A stretch of 64,000 nucleotides of DNA from contig NZ_BOSE01000011.1 in the NCBI RefSeq assembly GCF_018403185.1, positions 1 to 64,000 on the forward strand, in the 5' to 3' direction. The DNA is from Paenibacillus montaniterrae (GTDB lineage: Bacteria; Bacillota; Bacilli; Paenibacillales; Paenibacillaceae). Positions 61,390 through 64,000 of the stretch are shown here, piece after piece (within the stretch, counting starts at the first letter, position 1; every line of letters begins with the position of its first letter). The position numbers and the translations under genes were made by a program. Below the pieces are notes generated by a model. That model was given only the letters and a program-made list of their open reading frames with translations. It was not told the origin of the DNA and did not search any database.

Positions 61390-62412
61390 GGGCTTGTTTT
61401 TTTCTTTCCAGCTTGTCAGCAGCTCGCTGCGTCGTGCTGCGGCCAGATCAAAACGATAGCTCTCCAATAATTGCCCCATATCTACACTTCTCAACGTATC
61501 GTTAAGCTCAATATTCGACTGCGCTGGAATCGAAAATGCGGTATTCATATAGTAAATTTGCGCATCGTTAGACAGCATGAAATCAACGAGCTTCTTTGCA
61601 GCACTACGGTTATTACTTGTTTTTAGTATCGACACTGCACCGATTTCCCAGCCTGCATGAGATGGGACGATCGAATGGATGCTGTAGCCTGAATTTGCGA
61701 AGCGCAGCTGATCTCCAAGGAAGGAGATCGCAACCGTTGCTTCGCCCATTGCAAGCCGTTGAGCGGCAGTAATGCCAGAGAAATGAACAGCCGAGCTATG
61801 CTGCTTTAGCTGGTGCATAAGGGAAAGGGCAGCTTCTGTTCCACGCTCCTGCTCAAGCGATGCCAACAGCGTATAGCCTGTCCCCGAGGTTTCAGGATTG
61901 GGAATGTCCAGCTTCCCTTGCAATTGCGGTTTAAGCAAATCTTCATACGTTTGCGGATACGAAAGCGAGACAAGCTCAGGATCTTGCTGCCAGGCTTCTT
62001 TATTGACGCCAATCGCCAGAGGTCCAGTATACATTCCCGTCCAATATTTATCCGGGTCCTTATATGCGTCAGGAATTAGCTCGCTATTTTTCGGAGCATA
62101 TTTTAGCAGTTTATTATTCAGCTTAAGCTGCTCATGAAGATCGGCAGGGCCCCCCAGCACAACATCAATTCCGGTCTGGTTCATGGTAAGCAGTTGATAG
62201 CTGGCTTCGCCACTAGCCATGCGCATAATCTCATATGGCTGGTTTTGTTGCTGCTTAAACTTTTCCAGCAATATGCGCGCTTCATCCTCTTGAAAAACAA
62301 CAAGCACTTTAAGCGGCTGCGTCTGATTGGGGCGATCATGTAAAAACAACCAGCCGAACACGCCTGCAATAATAAAGATAAAAAGCCCGAGCCATCGTTT
62401 GAGATTACGCAT
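61387..62412 (-). CDS. ABC transporter substrate-binding protein (ferric-iron/phosphonate type)
   Basis: 341 residues. An uncleaved-looking N-terminal hydrophobic segment (about 7-25) lacks the lipobox cysteine. The class 1/6 binding-protein body has LKVLVVFQEDEARILLEKF, PYEIMRMASGEA, GPLAIGVNKEAW, WEIGAVSILKTSNNRSAAKKLVDFMLS. The pattern resembles FbpA/AfuA and 2-aminoethylphosphonate-binding proteins. It is the last gene of the permease-ATPase operon. The stop codon is formed exactly at the right border of a MITE-like element, so the C-terminus may be altered. Confidence 0.8.
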   Translation of the reverse strand: MRNLKRWLGLFIFIIAGVFGWLFLHDRPNQTQPLKVLVVFQEDEARILLEKFKQQQNQPYEIMRMASGEASYQLLTMNQTGIDVVLGGPADLHEQLKLNNKLLKYAPKNSELIPDAYKDPDKYWTGMYTGPLAIGVNKEAWQQDPELVSLSYPQTYEDLLKPQLQGKLDIPNPETSGTGYTLLASLEQERGTEAALSLMHQLKQHSSAVHFSGITAAQRLAMGEATVAISFLGDQLRFANSGYSIHSIVPSHAGWEIGAVSILKTSNNRSAAKKLVDFMLSNDAQIYYMNTAFSIPAQSNIELNDTLRSVDMGQLLESYRFDLAAARRSELLTSWKEKNKP

Positions 62413-62540
62413 CTTCTCACCTCTTTGAGCTGTTGTTAAGCCGATTTCGTATTGAACAATAGCATAACAGAAAGCAACTGTCCAGAAAGCGGCTTACAGA
62501 GCCAATGAAGAGTTGTAACAATCTGGATAACGTTAAGCGA

Positions 62541-63629
62541 TCATTTGTTAATCAGATGCAGTTTATCAGGCGCGGCACTAATTTGAATGCTGCCTCTATA
62601 GCGAGTCGCTCCAATATCGTAAGCATCAATAATCCATTGCGGAACCCAGTCGGCAGTATCCTTATCTACTGCAAAATAGCGTTCCTTCTCCCCTAAAAAG
62701 GTAGAGTGGGAAACATAAGCTTGGATGACAAAATCGTGCTCATTAGCCTGCTCGTTGATGCGCAACGACTCTGGTCGAACGCTAAGCATGATCTGTTCAC
62801 CAATCTTAAGTGACAAGTCGCTTTCAACGGTAACCGTACGTCCGGCTTTGCCATATTTGACGGTAATGCGGCTGCCTTCGATACGGACAACTTCAACAGG
62901 GATAAAGTTAGTTGTCCCGATGAAATCAGCGACATACTGGGTACGCGGCTTGTAGTATATCTCATGCGGCGTGCCATGCTGATCAATGACTCCTTTGTTG
63001 AACACAACAATTTCATCGGACATCGATAGTGCCTCCAGCTGATCGTGAGTAACATAGATTACTGTTAATCCTAGCTCTTGTTGAATGGTTCGCAGCTCAA
63101 CTCGAACTTCCTCGCGCAGCTTTGCATCCAGGTTGCTCAGCGGCTCATCCAGCAAAATTATTGGTGAATTCATTACTAGTGCGCGAGCCATTGCGACACG
63201 CTGCTGCTGTCCGCCTGACATTTCATGCGGGTAACGTTCCTCCAGTCCTGTCAGCTTCACTTTAGCTAGAGCTGCGGATACTCGCTCCTGAATTTCGTCC
63301 TCAGGACGTTTTTGAATGTCGAGGCCGTAGGCGACGTTGTTAAAGACGGTCATATGCGGAAACAGCGCGTACTCTTGAAATACCATTGGCGTTCCGCGCT
63401 TATACGGCGGCAGCTCGTTGACGCGATTGCCTGCGATAAAAATATCGCCGCTGTCAATTGTGTAAAATCCGGCAATTGAGCGCAGCAGGGTCGTTTTGCC
63501 GCAACCGCTCGGCCCGAGAAAGGTAATGAACTTTCCTTTTTCAATTTGCAAATTAATATCTTTTAGAACATGATTTTGACCAAATATTTTATTGACATTT
63601 TTTAAGTCTAGCAATAGTGGCGATGCCAT
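62541..63629 (-). CDS. ABC transporter ATP-binding protein (FbpC/PotA/PhnT type)
   Basis: About 362 residues from the ATG at 63629 (AGGGAG eight bases upstream; GTG at 63638 is an alternative). Walker A is GPSGCGKTT, the Q-loop is in VFQEYALFPHM, the signature is MSGGQQQRVAMARAL, Walker B is IILLDEPLSNLDAKLR, and the H-loop is in YVTHDQLEAL. A C-terminal TOBE domain follows (VRPESLRI, VSHSTFLGEKERYFAV). It powers the permease encoded before it. Confidence 0.9.
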   Translation of the reverse strand: MASPLLLDLKNVNKIFGQNHVLKDINLQIEKGKFITFLGPSGCGKTTLLRSIAGFYTIDSGDIFIAGNRVNELPPYKRGTPMVFQEYALFPHMTVFNNVAYGLDIQKRPEDEIQERVSAALAKVKLTGLEERYPHEMSGGQQQRVAMARALVMNSPIILLDEPLSNLDAKLREEVRVELRTIQQELGLTVIYVTHDQLEALSMSDEIVVFNKGVIDQHGTPHEIYYKPRTQYVADFIGTTNFIPVEVVRIEGSRITVKYGKAGRTVTVESDLSLKIGEQIMLSVRPESLRINEQANEHDFVIQAYVSHSTFLGEKERYFAVDKDTADWVPQWIIDAYDIGATRYRGSIQISAAPDKLHLINK

Positions 63630-63677
63630 CGTCTTCACTCCCTAGAGTCGTCATATTTAACATGCTGAGCAGCAGAA

Positions 63678-64000
63678 TTAGAAATCGAAAATTTTCACTT
63701 TATCGCGGAAAATCAGCTTTATAATCCCCAGCGTTCCCAGCGTTGCTCCCATAAGTCCGACTGCTACAGCAGCAGCCCAATAGTACGTTCCGGTTTCCGC
63801 ATAATTAAAGATCGAAACCGCGGCAACGACCCATTTAGGAGTTATCAGAAAAATAATCGTACTCAGTGTGTTCATATTTTTCATGAAGGCATATACAAAG
63901 TTTGCGACAATCGTTTTTTGCAGCATCGGGAACACAATCGTACCCAATGTTTTGTTGCTGTTCGCACCAAGATTCGTTGAGGCTTCCTCAATGGATTTAT
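63678..64000 (-). CDS. ABC transporter permease, C-terminal part (runs off window)
   Basis: About 107 residues are visible. The frame enters from the window edge with KSIEEASTNLGANSNKTLGT, the cytoplasmic EAA loop that contacts the ATPase, followed by two transmembrane helices and the end IFRDKVKIFDF. The loop is of the iron/phosphonate/spermidine type. The gene continues beyond 64000. It is 48 bases before the ATPase gene and forms one operon with it and the binding protein. Confidence 0.85.
   Translation of the reverse strand, partial: KSIEEASTNLGANSNKTLGTIVFPMLQKTIVANFVYAFMKNMNTLSTIIFLITPKWVVAAVSIFNYAETGTYYWAAAVAVGLMGATLGTLGIIKLIFRDKVKIFDF

Overview
The window looks like chromosome from an aerobic, endospore-forming, Paenibacillus-like Firmicute. 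Supporting features are strong AGGAGG ribosome sites, many TTG and GTG starts, rho-independent terminators, a MurE of the meso-diaminopimelate type, an LCP cell-wall ligase, UvsE, a Bacillota-type Fur box, cre-like sites, and a type I-C CRISPR repeat. Most genes have moderate GC and housekeeping or transport roles. Two stretches (about 21.2-22.5 kb and 31.5-35.1 kb) are visibly AT-rich and look acquired. No rRNA or tRNA gene was seen.

Layout. 0-0.4 kb: the end of an IS3-like element beside a one-spacer CRISPR remnant. 0.4-5.5 kb: a membrane protein, then an iron-type cluster (AraC regulator, Fur-boxed flavin monooxygenase, ferredoxin-type reductase, siderophore-type binding lipoprotein). 5.6-13.4 kb: murE, a methyltransferase, an alpha/beta hydrolase, an IclR regulator and a chemoreceptor. 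13.5-18 kb: a pentapeptide-repeat protein, a repeat array, and a divergent AraC / GH127 arabinofuranosidase pair. 18-23 kb: a nitrogen-oxide/anaerobiosis patch (moaA, Crp/Fnr regulator, ric with an FNR-type operator at -41.5, and a C-terminal nirK fragment), interrupted by a transposase remnant and AT-rich orphan genes. 23.4-31.4 kb: a DeoR regulator, a TarJ-like reductase, mgtC, and a Ugp-type glycerophosphodiester transporter with its phosphodiesterase. 31.5-38.9 kb: two ABC modules preceded by the same promoter block. 38.9-51.6 kb: acnA, amidase, ddl, XRE regulator, CheB-like protein, uvsE, inositol-phosphatase, a second chemoreceptor and a double-domain class II aldolase-like protein. 51.7-58.7 kb: hemL, LCP protein, a three-gene ABC-2 exporter, TetR and bcp. 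59.9-64 kb: polysaccharide deacetylase, a TA-flanked MITE-like element, and a binding protein/ATPase/permease operon that runs off the window.

The most unusual feature is a family of about 170-bp palindromic elements (repeat A). At least twelve copies occur at four intergenic loci, as singles or as tandem arrays with 16-17-bp linkers (period about 186 bp). Their arms differ between copies, but the differences are matched on the opposite arm, so base pairing is being kept. In both long arrays the last A copy is cut at the same point and joined to a second palindromic element (repeat B). A copies reach into gene ends and supply the last codon and stop of the pentapeptide gene, and the last six codons and stop of bcp. 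I know of no named family matching this layout, and I regard it as the best candidate for an undescribed structured-repeat system.
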